DNA of 64,000 bases from Salipiger bermudensis. Its GTDB lineage: Bacteria; Pseudomonadota; Alphaproteobacteria; Rhodobacterales; Rhodobacteraceae. How positions within the stretch are numbered: position 1 is the first letter of the stretch; every line of letters begins with the position of its first letter. The stretch is taken from positions 248,001 through 312,000 of the forward strand of contig NZ_JAHVIA010000001.1 in assembly GCF_019801965.1 (NCBI RefSeq), read 5' to 3'. Positions 57,101-64,000 of this stretch are shown piece by piece. The translations under genes and the position numbers were made by a program. The notes under the pieces were generated by a model, which was not told the DNA's origin, ran no database searches, and was given only the letters and a program-made list of their open reading frames with translations.

Positions 57101-57273
57101 GTGGCCGCTGCGGTGCGGGCCCGGCTTGCGACAATGTCGCGCGTGGAAAATCAGCCGAAAGTCGTGTGAAGCAGCGCCCGTGCCCCGGATTCCGTGGACA
57201 CGGCGATCCGTCACGGATCTGTTACCTTCCAGACGTCTAACCGGACCATTCCCATGACCTGAGGGCGCACGCC

Positions 57274-58302
57274 ATGACCGCGACCGAGCTCACCCCGGAC
57301 ACCCTCTCGCCCTTCGATCCGATCGACGCGGTGCTCGCCCCCGCGCCGCTGCTGGTCTCGCCCGACATGACCTGCGCCCAGACCATCCGCCACTTCGCCC
57401 AGTCCACCCGCGAGGGCACCGAGTTGCTGGCCTTCGTCGTTGATGCGGATCAGCGCTTCCTCGGCGTGGTGCGCTTTGCCGAATGCGGCAAGGCGGCGCC
57501 CGGAACGCGCATCCGCGACGTGCTGCGCCCGGCGCGCCTCCATGCCGATCTGAGCTGGAGCGCCGAGGAAGCGGCGCAGACCGTGGTGGACGAGGAGCTC
57601 TCTGGCCTCGCGGTGCTCGACGCCGAGGGGCGCTTTGCCGGCGCGGTCTCGGTGCTCGGCGCGCACCGCTACCTGCTCGACAAGATCGACGACGATACCG
57701 ACATCTTCGCCAAGCTGACCGGTGATTACGACGAGGAGTATTTCGACCTTCCCGTCTGGCATGATTTTCGCCGCCGCATCCCCTGGGTGCTGGGGCTGGC
57801 CATCGTCGGGCTGGCGGCGGGCTACGTGGTGCATGTCTACGAGAGCGCCCTCGACGCGCTGGTGATCCTGGCGCTCTACATGCCGATGGTGGCCGATACC
57901 GGCGGCAATGTCGGCACCCAGTCGGCCAGCCTCGTGACCCGCGCCATCAGCTATGGCGAGGTCGAGCTGCGCGATGCGGCGCGCATCCTTTGGCGCGAGA
58001 CGCGGGTGGCCCTGATGCTTGCCGGTGTGCTGTTCCTCTTCGCCTGGCTCAAGGTGCTGTTCCTCTCCAATGGCGGCGATGTGCCGGCGGGCATGAGCCT
58101 CAACCAGATCGGCCTGGTCATTGCCATTGCCATCTCGGCGCAGGTGGTGAGTGCCACGCTGATCGGGGCGATCCTGCCGGTCGCCGCCGTGGCGCTGCGG
58201 CAGGATCCGGCGGTTGTCTCGGGGCCGGCGTTGACCACGATCGTCGACCTGACCGGGCTGCTGCTCTATTTCGGCATCACCACATGGTTGCTGGCAATTT
58301 GA
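57274..58302 (+). CDS. mgtE: MgtE-family magnesium transporter without the N domain
   Basis: A 342-residue divalent-cation channel. Residues about 15-140 are a CBS pair (DPIDAVLAPAPLLVSPDMTC and LLAFVVDADQRFLGVVRF). The membrane domain (from about 165) contains five helices with MgtE signatures PMVADTGGNVGTQSASLVTRAI and GPALTTIVDLTGLLLYFG, the latter holding the pore Asp. Classical MgtE (~450 residues) has an extra N-terminal Mg-sensing superhelix that is absent here. Mg2+ is the likely ion, and gating would rely on the CBS domains alone. Confidence 0.9.
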   Translation: MTATELTPDTLSPFDPIDAVLAPAPLLVSPDMTCAQTIRHFAQSTREGTELLAFVVDADQRFLGVVRFAECGKAAPGTRIRDVLRPARLHADLSWSAEEAAQTVVDEELSGLAVLDAEGRFAGAVSVLGAHRYLLDKIDDDTDIFAKLTGDYDEEYFDLPVWHDFRRRIPWVLGLAIVGLAAGYVVHVYESALDALVILALYMPMVADTGGNVGTQSASLVTRAISYGEVELRDAARILWRETRVALMLAGVLFLFAWLKVLFLSNGGDVPAGMSLNQIGLVIAIAISAQVVSATLIGAILPVAAVALRQDPAVVSGPALTTIVDLTGLLLYFGITTWLLAI

Positions 58303-58386
58303 GCGCCACACGCCCTGCGTTTAAAACCCTTGCCACGGGCGCTGCATTTTGCGCTACCATCGCGGTCTCTGAGGGAGGAGACAGAG

Positions 58387-58818
58387 ATGATCAAGACCGT
58401 GGCACTCGCCGCTCTTCTGGCGGCGGCGCCCTTGGCCCTGCTGGCCGAGGGCAAGACCCATCACGTGGCGTTCCACGTGGATCAAAACGATCCCCACGTG
58501 CTGAACATGGCGCTCAACAACGCGAAGAACCTGACCGAGTATTACACTGAGCAGGGCGACGAGGTGAAGATCGAGATGGTCGCCTACGGGCCTGGCCTGC
58601 ACATGCTGATCGAGGGCAAGAGCCCGGTGAAGGACCGCATCGAAACCCTGTCGCTCGAACTGCCGATCACCTTCTCGGCCTGCGGCAACACCATCGCCGG
58701 CATCGAGAAGAAGACCGGCGCGCCGGTGACCCTGCTCGAGGAGGCGCAGGTCGTGACCTCCGGCGTGGCGCGGCTCGTGGAGTTGCAGGAAGAGGGCTAT
58801 TCCTACATCCGCCCCTGA
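58387..58818 (+). CDS. Exported DsrE/DsrF-like protein
   Basis: A 143-residue protein with a signal peptide (about 1-19, ending ALLA). The DsrE-like fold is suggested by HHVAFHVDQNDPHVLNMALNNAKNLTEYY, KIEMVAYGPGLHMLIEG and the conserved Cys in ITFSACGNTIAG. DsrE-type proteins relay sulfur on that Cys, and exported members are uncharacterised. ATG 58387 has GGAGGAGA upstream. It lies 84 bases after mgtE and could be in the same unit. Confidence 0.87.
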   Translation: MIKTVALAALLAAAPLALLAEGKTHHVAFHVDQNDPHVLNMALNNAKNLTEYYTEQGDEVKIEMVAYGPGLHMLIEGKSPVKDRIETLSLELPITFSACGNTIAGIEKKTGAPVTLLEEAQVVTSGVARLVELQEEGYSYIRP

Positions 58819-58878
58819 CACCTGACACCGCCCGCGGCGCCCAGCCCCTTCGCGGTCCGGCGCGGCGGGGCTGGCGTA

Positions 58879-59865
58879 TCAGCGCTCCAGCAGGTGAAGC
58901 AGCTGCGCCTCGGCCCGGCGCAGCCCGCCGATCTCCGGCGCCTCGCGCGTCAGCGCCGCCCGCTCGTCCGGCTCGCTCTCGGCGAGCGCGATGACGTCGG
59001 GATGGATGTAGGACTTGCGGGCGATGGCGGGCGTGTTGTGCAGCCGTTCCGAGGCCGCCTCCGACATCGCCTTGATCGTCACCCGCTCGGCATCGAGCGC
59101 GCATTTCAGCGCCGCCGCCGTACCGTTCCAGGTCCGGAAGGTCTTGGCGGTCAGGGCGCTGTTGCCGGTGCGGTCGGCAAGGAAGGCGTTGACCTCTTCC
59201 GAGCGCACCGAGTGCGGCGCGCCGTCTGCGTCGAGCCAGGTGATCAGCTCGCGCCCCGGCAGGTCGTGCAGCCCGGTCATCACCCGTTCCAGCGTGCGGT
59301 CGCGCAGCACGCTTTCGACCTTGTTGCCGCCCTTGCCGGTGAAGCTCAGCTTTAGCTCGCCGCCATCGAGCGACATGTGCGTGCCGCGCAGGGTGGTGGC
59401 GCCATAGCTGCGGTTCTGCTTGGCATAATCGGCATTGCCGACACGGATCCCGGCGCGGTCGAGCAGCGCCAGCACCGCCGCAAGCGCGAAGGCCCGATCA
59501 CCGGGATCGCGGCCGCGCAGATCCTCGAGGATGCGCCGCCGCAGCCCCGGCAGAGCATGGCCGAACTCGGCCAGATGCTCGAATTTCTGCCGCGCGCGGT
59601 GCTCGGTCCAGTCGGGGTGATAGCGGTATTGCTTGCGGGCGCGCGCGTCGCGGCCGGTCGCCTGCAGGTGGCCGTTGTCGCGTGGGCAGATCCACACCTT
59701 CTCGTAGGCCGGCGGCACCGCCAGCGCCTCGATGCGGCGTCGCTCCGGACCGCGCTCGATGCGGGTGCCGTCGGGGGCGATGTAGGAAAAGCCGCGCCCG
59801 CAGCGCCGGCGGGAAATGCCGGGGCGGTCATCGGGATAGTAGACGAGATCGGGCACGGTTATCAT
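58879..59865 (-). CDS. DNA topoisomerase IB (poxvirus type)
   Basis: A 328-residue type IB topoisomerase that relaxes supercoils through a 3'-phosphotyrosine. The N-terminal beta domain (RGFSYIAPDGTRI, WICPRDNGHLQATGRDARARKQYRYH) precedes the catalytic domain. Catalytic residues are R141 (AGIRVGN), K178 (FTGKGGN), R244 (KTFRTWNGT) and Y286 (ARKSYIHPD). Bacterial TopIB genes are patchily distributed and thought to be laterally acquired, but base use here is like its neighbours. Confidence 0.94.
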   Translation of the reverse strand: MITVPDLVYYPDDRPGISRRRCGRGFSYIAPDGTRIERGPERRRIEALAVPPAYEKVWICPRDNGHLQATGRDARARKQYRYHPDWTEHRARQKFEHLAEFGHALPGLRRRILEDLRGRDPGDRAFALAAVLALLDRAGIRVGNADYAKQNRSYGATTLRGTHMSLDGGELKLSFTGKGGNKVESVLRDRTLERVMTGLHDLPGRELITWLDADGAPHSVRSEEVNAFLADRTGNSALTAKTFRTWNGTAAALKCALDAERVTIKAMSEAASERLHNTPAIARKSYIHPDVIALAESEPDERAALTREAPEIGGLRRAEAQLLHLLER

Positions 59866-59920
59866 GCGCCGAAAACGCCGGGCGGTACGCGCCGGTTCCC
59901 CGGCCCCGCCGCGGCGCGGC

Positions 59921-61609
59921 TCACTTCATCGCGATGCTTTCCACCTCGCGGTCAGCGGGCTCGCGCTGGGAGGCATCGCGCTTGGCCCAGGGCACGTCGA
60001 TGACGCAATGCAGCCCGGTCGGGGTCAGCTCGCGCACCAGCTTGCCTTCGAGTTGCAGCTCGATCATCAGCCTCAGAAGGCTCGAGCCGAAGCCCGGCAC
60101 TTCGAACCCCTCGGTCTTCAGCGCCCCTGCGACCGTTTCGATCCATTCCAGATGCAGCCGGCCCTCAGTGACATCCCAGCGCACGTCGAGCGCACCGCCG
60201 GCATCCTTCAGCGCGCCGTGCTTCGCGGCATTGGTCACCAGCTCGTGCACCACCATGCCGAGCGTCTGGCATTCCTCGGAGCTCAGCACCACTGCGGGCC
60301 CGCTCATGCTCACCCGGATCTCGCCGTCGCCGGCATAGGGCGAGAGCTCCTGCGACAGCAGCTTGGTCAGCGCCACCGGCTCCCAGCGCTGATCGGCGAG
60401 CAGCGAGTGGTTCTGCGCCAGCGCGCTCAGCCGGTCGAGCAGCTTGGCGCGCATCACCTCGGGCTCCTCGGGCCGCGCAAGCCGGACGATCGCCTGCACC
60501 ACCGCCAGCAGGTTGCGCGAGCGGTGATTGATCTCGTCCGACATCAGCCGCTCGCGCTCGGCGGCGCGGGCGCGGTCCATCAGCGCCATCATCCGCGTCA
60601 GCACCTGTTCGACGGTCTCGACCTCGAGATCGGTCCAGTGCCGCGCGCTGCAGGAATGCACGAAAAGAATGGCCTGGGTCAGCCCGTCCTCGACCCACGG
60701 CACCGCCAGCGCGGCCTCGCAATCGAGGGTCTCGAGCACCGTCCGGTCGATGTCGGCGCGGCTCGGATCGGTGCCGTCGAGCCGCATCACGCGGCCGTCG
60801 AGCAATTGCTGCCAGGCAGGATCGAGGATCGGCGCCTTGGCGACGCCGGAGGCCACCGGCGGCACGCCCTCCGCGGCCCATTGTTCGATCACCGGCAGCT
60901 TGGCGCGCAGCCCGTCCTGCACCCGTTCGCGCAGGCCGACCCGGTCGGCGCCGAGATGCGCGCCCAGCATGGCGATCGAGCGCCGCCGAAGCTCGACGAG
61001 ATCGGTCACGTTGCGGAACACGTCGCTGAGGTCGAGCAGGAACCGGGTGTTCCCCTGCTGCAGCACCTGCCGCGTGGTCTCGTTGCCGGAGTTGAACACG
61101 CCGCCGATGGAGCCGTCATCATCCCGGATCGGGGTGAAATTGTAGGTCCAGTAGGTCTCTTCCTCGAGCCCGAAGCGGCGCATTGGCAGCATCTGGTCGC
61201 GGAAATAGACCCCTTCGCCGGTGCTGATCGCCTGGGTGAACTGCGGCTCGATGATGTGCCAGATATCCGACCAGACCTCGGCCGCGGGCTCTCCGAGGCA
61301 GCCGGGATGGCGCGGGCCGGGGATGTGCGACCAGCTGTCATTGTAGAGCAGGCGCAGCTCCGGCCCCCAGTAGATGCAGGTCGGGAAGGCCGAGTTCAGC
61401 GCGATACTCAGTGCCGAGCGCAGCGCCGCCGGCCAGTCTTCGGACGGACCGAGCGGATGCCCTGACCAGTCGAACTCGCGGATGCGGCGGGCCATCTCGC
61501 TTGGCCCGGAGAGGAAGGAATTCTTGTCAAAGTTCGGAGACTGACGGCGTAGCAACAAGTACTCCAGGGTCTGATCCGGTGCCGGACCTTTGCCGCCATG
61601 CGGTGGCAT
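59921..61609 (-). CDS. HWE-family sensor histidine kinase (PAS-GAF)
   Basis: A 562-residue soluble kinase with no membrane helix. A PAS-like domain (about 60-180, CIYWGPELRLLYNDSW) is followed by a GAF domain (about 190-345) and an HWE/HisKA_2 kinase core. The phospho-accepting His is H362 (SDEINHRSRNLLAVVQAI). The N box is HELVTNAAKHGAL and the ATPase region has LEWIETVAG. HWE kinases are common in alphaproteobacteria and often feed PhyR-type general stress response or single-domain regulators. No partner is adjacent. The signal is unknown; no LOV cysteine motif is seen. Confidence 0.93.
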   Translation of the reverse strand: MPPHGGKGPAPDQTLEYLLLRRQSPNFDKNSFLSGPSEMARRIREFDWSGHPLGPSEDWPAALRSALSIALNSAFPTCIYWGPELRLLYNDSWSHIPGPRHPGCLGEPAAEVWSDIWHIIEPQFTQAISTGEGVYFRDQMLPMRRFGLEEETYWTYNFTPIRDDDGSIGGVFNSGNETTRQVLQQGNTRFLLDLSDVFRNVTDLVELRRRSIAMLGAHLGADRVGLRERVQDGLRAKLPVIEQWAAEGVPPVASGVAKAPILDPAWQQLLDGRVMRLDGTDPSRADIDRTVLETLDCEAALAVPWVEDGLTQAILFVHSCSARHWTDLEVETVEQVLTRMMALMDRARAAERERLMSDEINHRSRNLLAVVQAIVRLARPEEPEVMRAKLLDRLSALAQNHSLLADQRWEPVALTKLLSQELSPYAGDGEIRVSMSGPAVVLSSEECQTLGMVVHELVTNAAKHGALKDAGGALDVRWDVTEGRLHLEWIETVAGALKTEGFEVPGFGSSLLRLMIELQLEGKLVRELTPTGLHCVIDVPWAKRDASQREPADREVESIAMK

Positions 61610-61784
61610 GGCTGGGCTAGAACGATAGGGAGAAGCCGCTGTCCTTGCAAACGGTTTCGGTGTTCAGATCGAGACGCGCGCGGGGCTGATAAGCGCCAGG
61701 TAGGCCGGTTGTGCCCCGATGCATCTCACGCGCGAGTGGTCCGGCGTAGAAACGCTGAAAATATCAACAGCGATTCATTTAGAT

Positions 61785-61803
61785 TGAATTGCAAATCAAT
61801 TCA
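61785..61803. promoter_or_regulatory. MarR-type operator upstream of marR-FUSC
   Basis: TGAATTG-CAAAT-CAATTCA is a 7-5-7 inverted repeat ending 19 bases before the marR start. AT-rich palindromes of this size are typical MarR binding sites, so autoregulation of the marR-FUSC pair is likely. Confidence 0.65.
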
Positions 61804-61822
61804 TCTGTGCTACATCTCCGTG

Positions 61823-62296
61823 ATGACCACGCCGCCCCTCTCCCCGCGCTACCGACTCGGCATCCGCTTTTCGCTGCTGGCCCGACGCTGGCGCCGCGCG
61901 CTCGATGCCCATCTGGCCGGCAACGGCCTGACCGACGCCACCTGGGTGCCGCTCGTGCACCTCGCCGAGACCGGCGGCGGGATCCCGCAGAAGGCCCTCG
62001 CGGCCCTCGTCGGGGTCGACGGGTCGAGCCTCGTGCGCGTGCTCGACATCCACGTGCGCGACGGGCTCATCGAGCGCCGCCCCGATCCCAATGACGGGCG
62101 CGCTCGCCTCATTCATCTCACCGCAGCAGGAACCCGGCGGGTTGCCGAGATCCGCGCCGAGCTGGCCCGCGCCGAGGAAGAGTTGCTGGCCGATCTGAGC
62201 GATGCCGAGATCGAGACCCTGCTGGCGCAATTCGCCAAGATCGAAGCCCGCATCGCGGCGCGGCAGGCGGACGATATACAGGAGACAGACCCATGA
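61823..62296 (+). CDS. MarR-family transcriptional regulator
   Basis: A 157-residue winged-helix repressor. The DNA-binding part has AALVGVDGSSLVRVLDIHVRDGLIERRPDPNDGRARLIHLT, the recognition helix and wing DRR-type segment of MarR. Terminal helices form the dimer. ATG 61823 is preceded in frame by GTG 61820 and no good ribosome site is visible. Its stop overlaps the start of the FUSC gene (ATGA), so it most likely represses that exporter and is relieved by an aromatic or phenolic ligand, as in related pairs. Confidence 0.93.
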   Translation: MTTPPLSPRYRLGIRFSLLARRWRRALDAHLAGNGLTDATWVPLVHLAETGGGIPQKALAALVGVDGSSLVRVLDIHVRDGLIERRPDPNDGRARLIHLTAAGTRRVAEIRAELARAEEELLADLSDAEIETLLAQFAKIEARIAARQADDIQETDP

Positions 62297-63408
62297 GCGC
62301 GACCGACCCCTCGCTCGCCCCCCTCGCCCGCCGCAGCGAGGTGGCCCGTCACGTGCTGCGCGCGGACGCGCTGCGCGGCAGCCTGGCCTTCGCGCCGCAG
62401 CCCTCCCTGCGGAATTCCTGCTTGGCCGGGTTCCAGGCGGCGCTGACCGTGGCCATCGCCCTGCCCCTGTTTCACCTCTCTCCCTTTGCCCACCTGATCG
62501 GCTTTGCCGCGCTCGGCGCACTGGTGGCGCTCTTCGGGCGCTTCGAGCCGCGCAGGGGGCGCAGCCGGCTCGTTCTTCTGGCCGCGCTCTGCCAGGTCTC
62601 GGCGGTGCTGGTGATGTCGACGGCGGGCTGGCTCGGACTGACGCCGCTGCTCGAGCTCGCGCTGTTGGCGCTGGTCTGCGGGGTGTATTTCTTCATCACC
62701 GTCAGCGGCCGCTTCGGCCCGCCGGGCGCGCTGATCTTCGTCTTCGCCGCCGGCGCTGCGCTGGCCCCGGTCGGCTCGGGCGCGGAGGTGCTGGCGCGCG
62801 GCGCGGCCACCGGTGCGGTGGCGCTGCTGGCCTGGGCGATCTGCGGCCTGACCGAGCGGCTGCGCCACCTGCCCGACGAGACACGGCGCTTCCCGAGCGA
62901 GCCGGCCCGCCCGCTCGACCATCGCCTCACCGCGTCCCTGCGCATCGTGCTGGGCGCCTTCATCGCGCTGCTGGTCAGCCACGCATTCGGCGCCGACCAC
63001 CCGGTCTGGGCGGCGATGGGTGCGCTTGCGGTGCTGCAGGGGCCGTTTCTGCACATCAACATCCACCGCGCATTGCAGCGCATGGCCGGGGCCGTCGTGG
63101 GGGCGACGCTGGCCTGGCTGATCCTTGTGCAGGATCCTTCGGTCTGGACCATCATCGCGCTGCTCTTCGTGCTGCAATTCGCGACCGAGCTGGTGATCGG
63201 CTCGAATTACGGGCTAGGGCAGGTCTTCGTCACGCCGATGGCGCTGCTGATGAGCCACCTCGCGGCGCCTGATGTTGCCGGGGTCGCAATGGCGCCCGAG
63301 CGGGTGCTCGACACGCTGCTGGGCGCCAGCGTCGGCATCGTCGTCGCGATCCTGCTGTCGACGCTGGACGATCGCCACCACGTCGCGGCACGGCGCCGGC
63401 CCGGCTGA
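62293..63408 (+). CDS. FUSC-family (aromatic acid exporter type) membrane protein
   Basis: A 371-residue inner-membrane protein with two blocks of hydrophobic helices (about 35-175 and 215-350) separated by a charged linker. The second block has the FUSC_2 pattern HPVWAAMGALAVLQGPFLHINIHRALQRMAGAVVGATLAWLIL. The family includes AaeB p-hydroxybenzoate and fusaric-acid exporters. It is shorter than AaeB and has no linked membrane-fusion protein here. Translationally coupled to marR. Substrate unknown; a hydrophobic acid or phenolic is plausible. Confidence 0.9.
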   Translation: MSATDPSLAPLARRSEVARHVLRADALRGSLAFAPQPSLRNSCLAGFQAALTVAIALPLFHLSPFAHLIGFAALGALVALFGRFEPRRGRSRLVLLAALCQVSAVLVMSTAGWLGLTPLLELALLALVCGVYFFITVSGRFGPPGALIFVFAAGAALAPVGSGAEVLARGAATGAVALLAWAICGLTERLRHLPDETRRFPSEPARPLDHRLTASLRIVLGAFIALLVSHAFGADHPVWAAMGALAVLQGPFLHINIHRALQRMAGAVVGATLAWLILVQDPSVWTIIALLFVLQFATELVIGSNYGLGQVFVTPMALLMSHLAAPDVAGVAMAPERVLDTLLGASVGIVVAILLSTLDDRHHVAARRRPG

Positions 63409-63424
63409 TCCGCAGCCAGGCGCC

Positions 63425-63447
63425 AAGAAAATTCTGCGAATTTTCTT
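63425..63447. repeat. GAAAATTC-TGC-GAATTTTC palindrome after FUSC
   Basis: A 10-bp perfect stem (AAGAAAATTC/GAATTTTCTT) with a TGC loop, starting 17 bases after the FUSC stop. The core is the same as at 56943-56977. Confidence 0.75.
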
Positions 63448-63448
63448 A

Positions 63449-63482
63449 GCCCCAAGATTTTTCGTACGAAAAATCTTGGGGC
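63449..63482. repeat. 34-base perfect palindrome between convergent genes
   Basis: A fully self-complementary sequence: GCCCCAAGATTTTTCGT followed by its exact reverse complement. It ends eight bases before the decarboxylase stop at 63490. It probably ends transcription from both sides and belongs with the other AT-core palindromes. Confidence 0.8.
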
Positions 63483-63489
63483 GCGTGGC

Positions 63490-64000
63490 TCACTCGGCGA
63501 CGCAATCGGCGAAGTAATGGGTCTGACCATCCTCGCCCTTCTCTGCCACGAGGCCGTGAATGTCGGTCTCGAAGCCCGGGCACTCGCGGGCAAACTCCCG
63601 GTTGAACTGCAGGTAATCGACGATCTTGGCGTTGAACACTTCGCCCGGGATCAGCAGCGGAATGCCCGGCGGGTAAGGCGTCACGAGGCTGGTGGTGATC
63701 CGGCCCTCGAGATCGTCGATCCCCACCCGGTCTGTCTTGCGCCGCGCGATATGCGAGAACGCCTCGGAGGGCGTCATCGCCGGGCGGTGATCGCTGAGAT
63801 AGATCTCCGTCGAGAGCCGCGCCACGTCGTACTTGGCGTAGAGCGCGTGCACGTGCTGGCTCAGGTCGCGAAGCCCCATCTTCTCGTAGCGCGGCTGCTT
63901 GGCGCAGAATTCCGGCATCACCCGCCAGAGCGGCTGGTTCTTGTCGTAATCGTCCTTGAACTGCTGCAGCGCCGCAAGGAGCGTGTTCCACCGGCCCTTG
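63490..64000 (-). CDS. Orn/Lys/Arg decarboxylase, C-terminal part (runs off the window)
   Basis: The last ~170 residues of a PLP-dependent ornithine/lysine/arginine decarboxylase. The visible C-terminal domain has LSTEIYLSDHRPAMTPSEAF, GRITTSLVTPYPPGIPLLIPGE and VDYLQFNREFARECPGFETDIHG, the last two typical of this family. The PLP-lysine domain lies beyond the window edge, so specificity cannot be judged. Reading continues in frame to base 64000. Confidence 0.9.
   Translation of the reverse strand, partial: KGRWNTLLAALQQFKDDYDKNQPLWRVMPEFCAKQPRYEKMGLRDLSQHVHALYAKYDVARLSTEIYLSDHRPAMTPSEAFSHIARRKTDRVGIDDLEGRITTSLVTPYPPGIPLLIPGEVFNAKIVDYLQFNREFARECPGFETDIHGLVAEKGEDGQTHYFADCVAE

Larger units (their letters stand above)
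56938..57273. other. 336-base intergenic region between glnD and mgtE
   Basis: It contains two AT-core palindromes (56943-56977 and 57081-57100) and GC-rich direct-repeat-like strings around 56980-57050 (for example GCGCAGCGC twice). No gene or known RNA is seen. The mgtE promoter should lie near 57200-57260. Confidence 0.5.

Overview
The window is GC-rich, densely packed chromosomal DNA from an alphaproteobacterium, most likely a marine Rhodobacterales (Roseobacter-group) species. Supporting signs are an alphaproteobacterial-type L10 leader, a GANTC methyltransferase (ccrM), a three-gene fbc/pet cytochrome bc1 operon whose Rieske protein resembles the Rhodobacter one, a DUF484-xerC pair, psd-pssA overlap, an RpoHII-type heat-shock sigma factor and a vanadium-dependent haloperoxidase. 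I see no rRNA, prophage, insertion sequence or CRISPR array. Most of the window is conserved core genome.

Layout. 1-9834: the transcription/translation cluster on the minus strand (tuf, tRNA-Trp, secE, nusG, rplK, rplA, rplJ, rplL, start of rpoB). It is interrupted by a zntB transporter and by plus-strand genes, including two small exported proteins that share a 38-residue repeat. 10078-13288: two lipoproteins, a universal stress protein with an FNR-like box upstream, an atypical response regulator and a small monooxygenase-like protein. 13504-17722: DUF484-xerC, a glutathione transferase, phosphatidylethanolamine synthesis (psd-pssA) and a zinc-ribbon-less YjdM-like protein. 17821-21441: an outer-membrane barrel protein and petABC. 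21545-24862: the thiBPQ thiamine importer behind a TPP riboswitch. 24962-32851: aroC, a chemoreceptor, a drug/metabolite exporter, a vanadium haloperoxidase, ccrM and rnhB. 32891-38417: a short-chain dehydrogenase, a bactofilin-like membrane protein, groES-groEL with a CIRCE operator and a second EamA permease. 38419-46965: a nuclease-fold protein, a TraB/GumN protein, an M3 peptidase, a membrane-anchored MoeB/ThiF enzyme, dut, coaBC and the rpoH-chaN pair. 47207-56937: a GST with a TRASH-like tail, comM/yifB, an esterase, gshB, yraN, rsmI, a penicillin-binding-protein activator and glnD. 57274-64000: a short MgtE, a DsrE-like protein, topoisomerase IB, an HWE histidine kinase, a marR-FUSC efflux pair with its operator, and the C-terminal end of an Orn/Lys/Arg decarboxylase.

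Functional links. Several genes are translationally coupled by short overlaps: DUF484-xerC, psd-pssA, thiB-thiP-thiQ, rpoH-chaN, dut-moeB, gshB-esterase and marR-FUSC. Stress and redox functions recur (rpoH, groESL, USP, GSTs, gshB, haloperoxidase), but they are scattered single units rather than one system.

Novelty. I did not find a clear multi-gene undescribed system. The best leads are the 38-residue repeat family of exported proteins, the GST-TRASH fusion, the rpoH-chaN coupling, the haloperoxidase with an altered vanadate pocket, and two families of structured intergenic palindromes, one of which shows a compensatory base change between copies.
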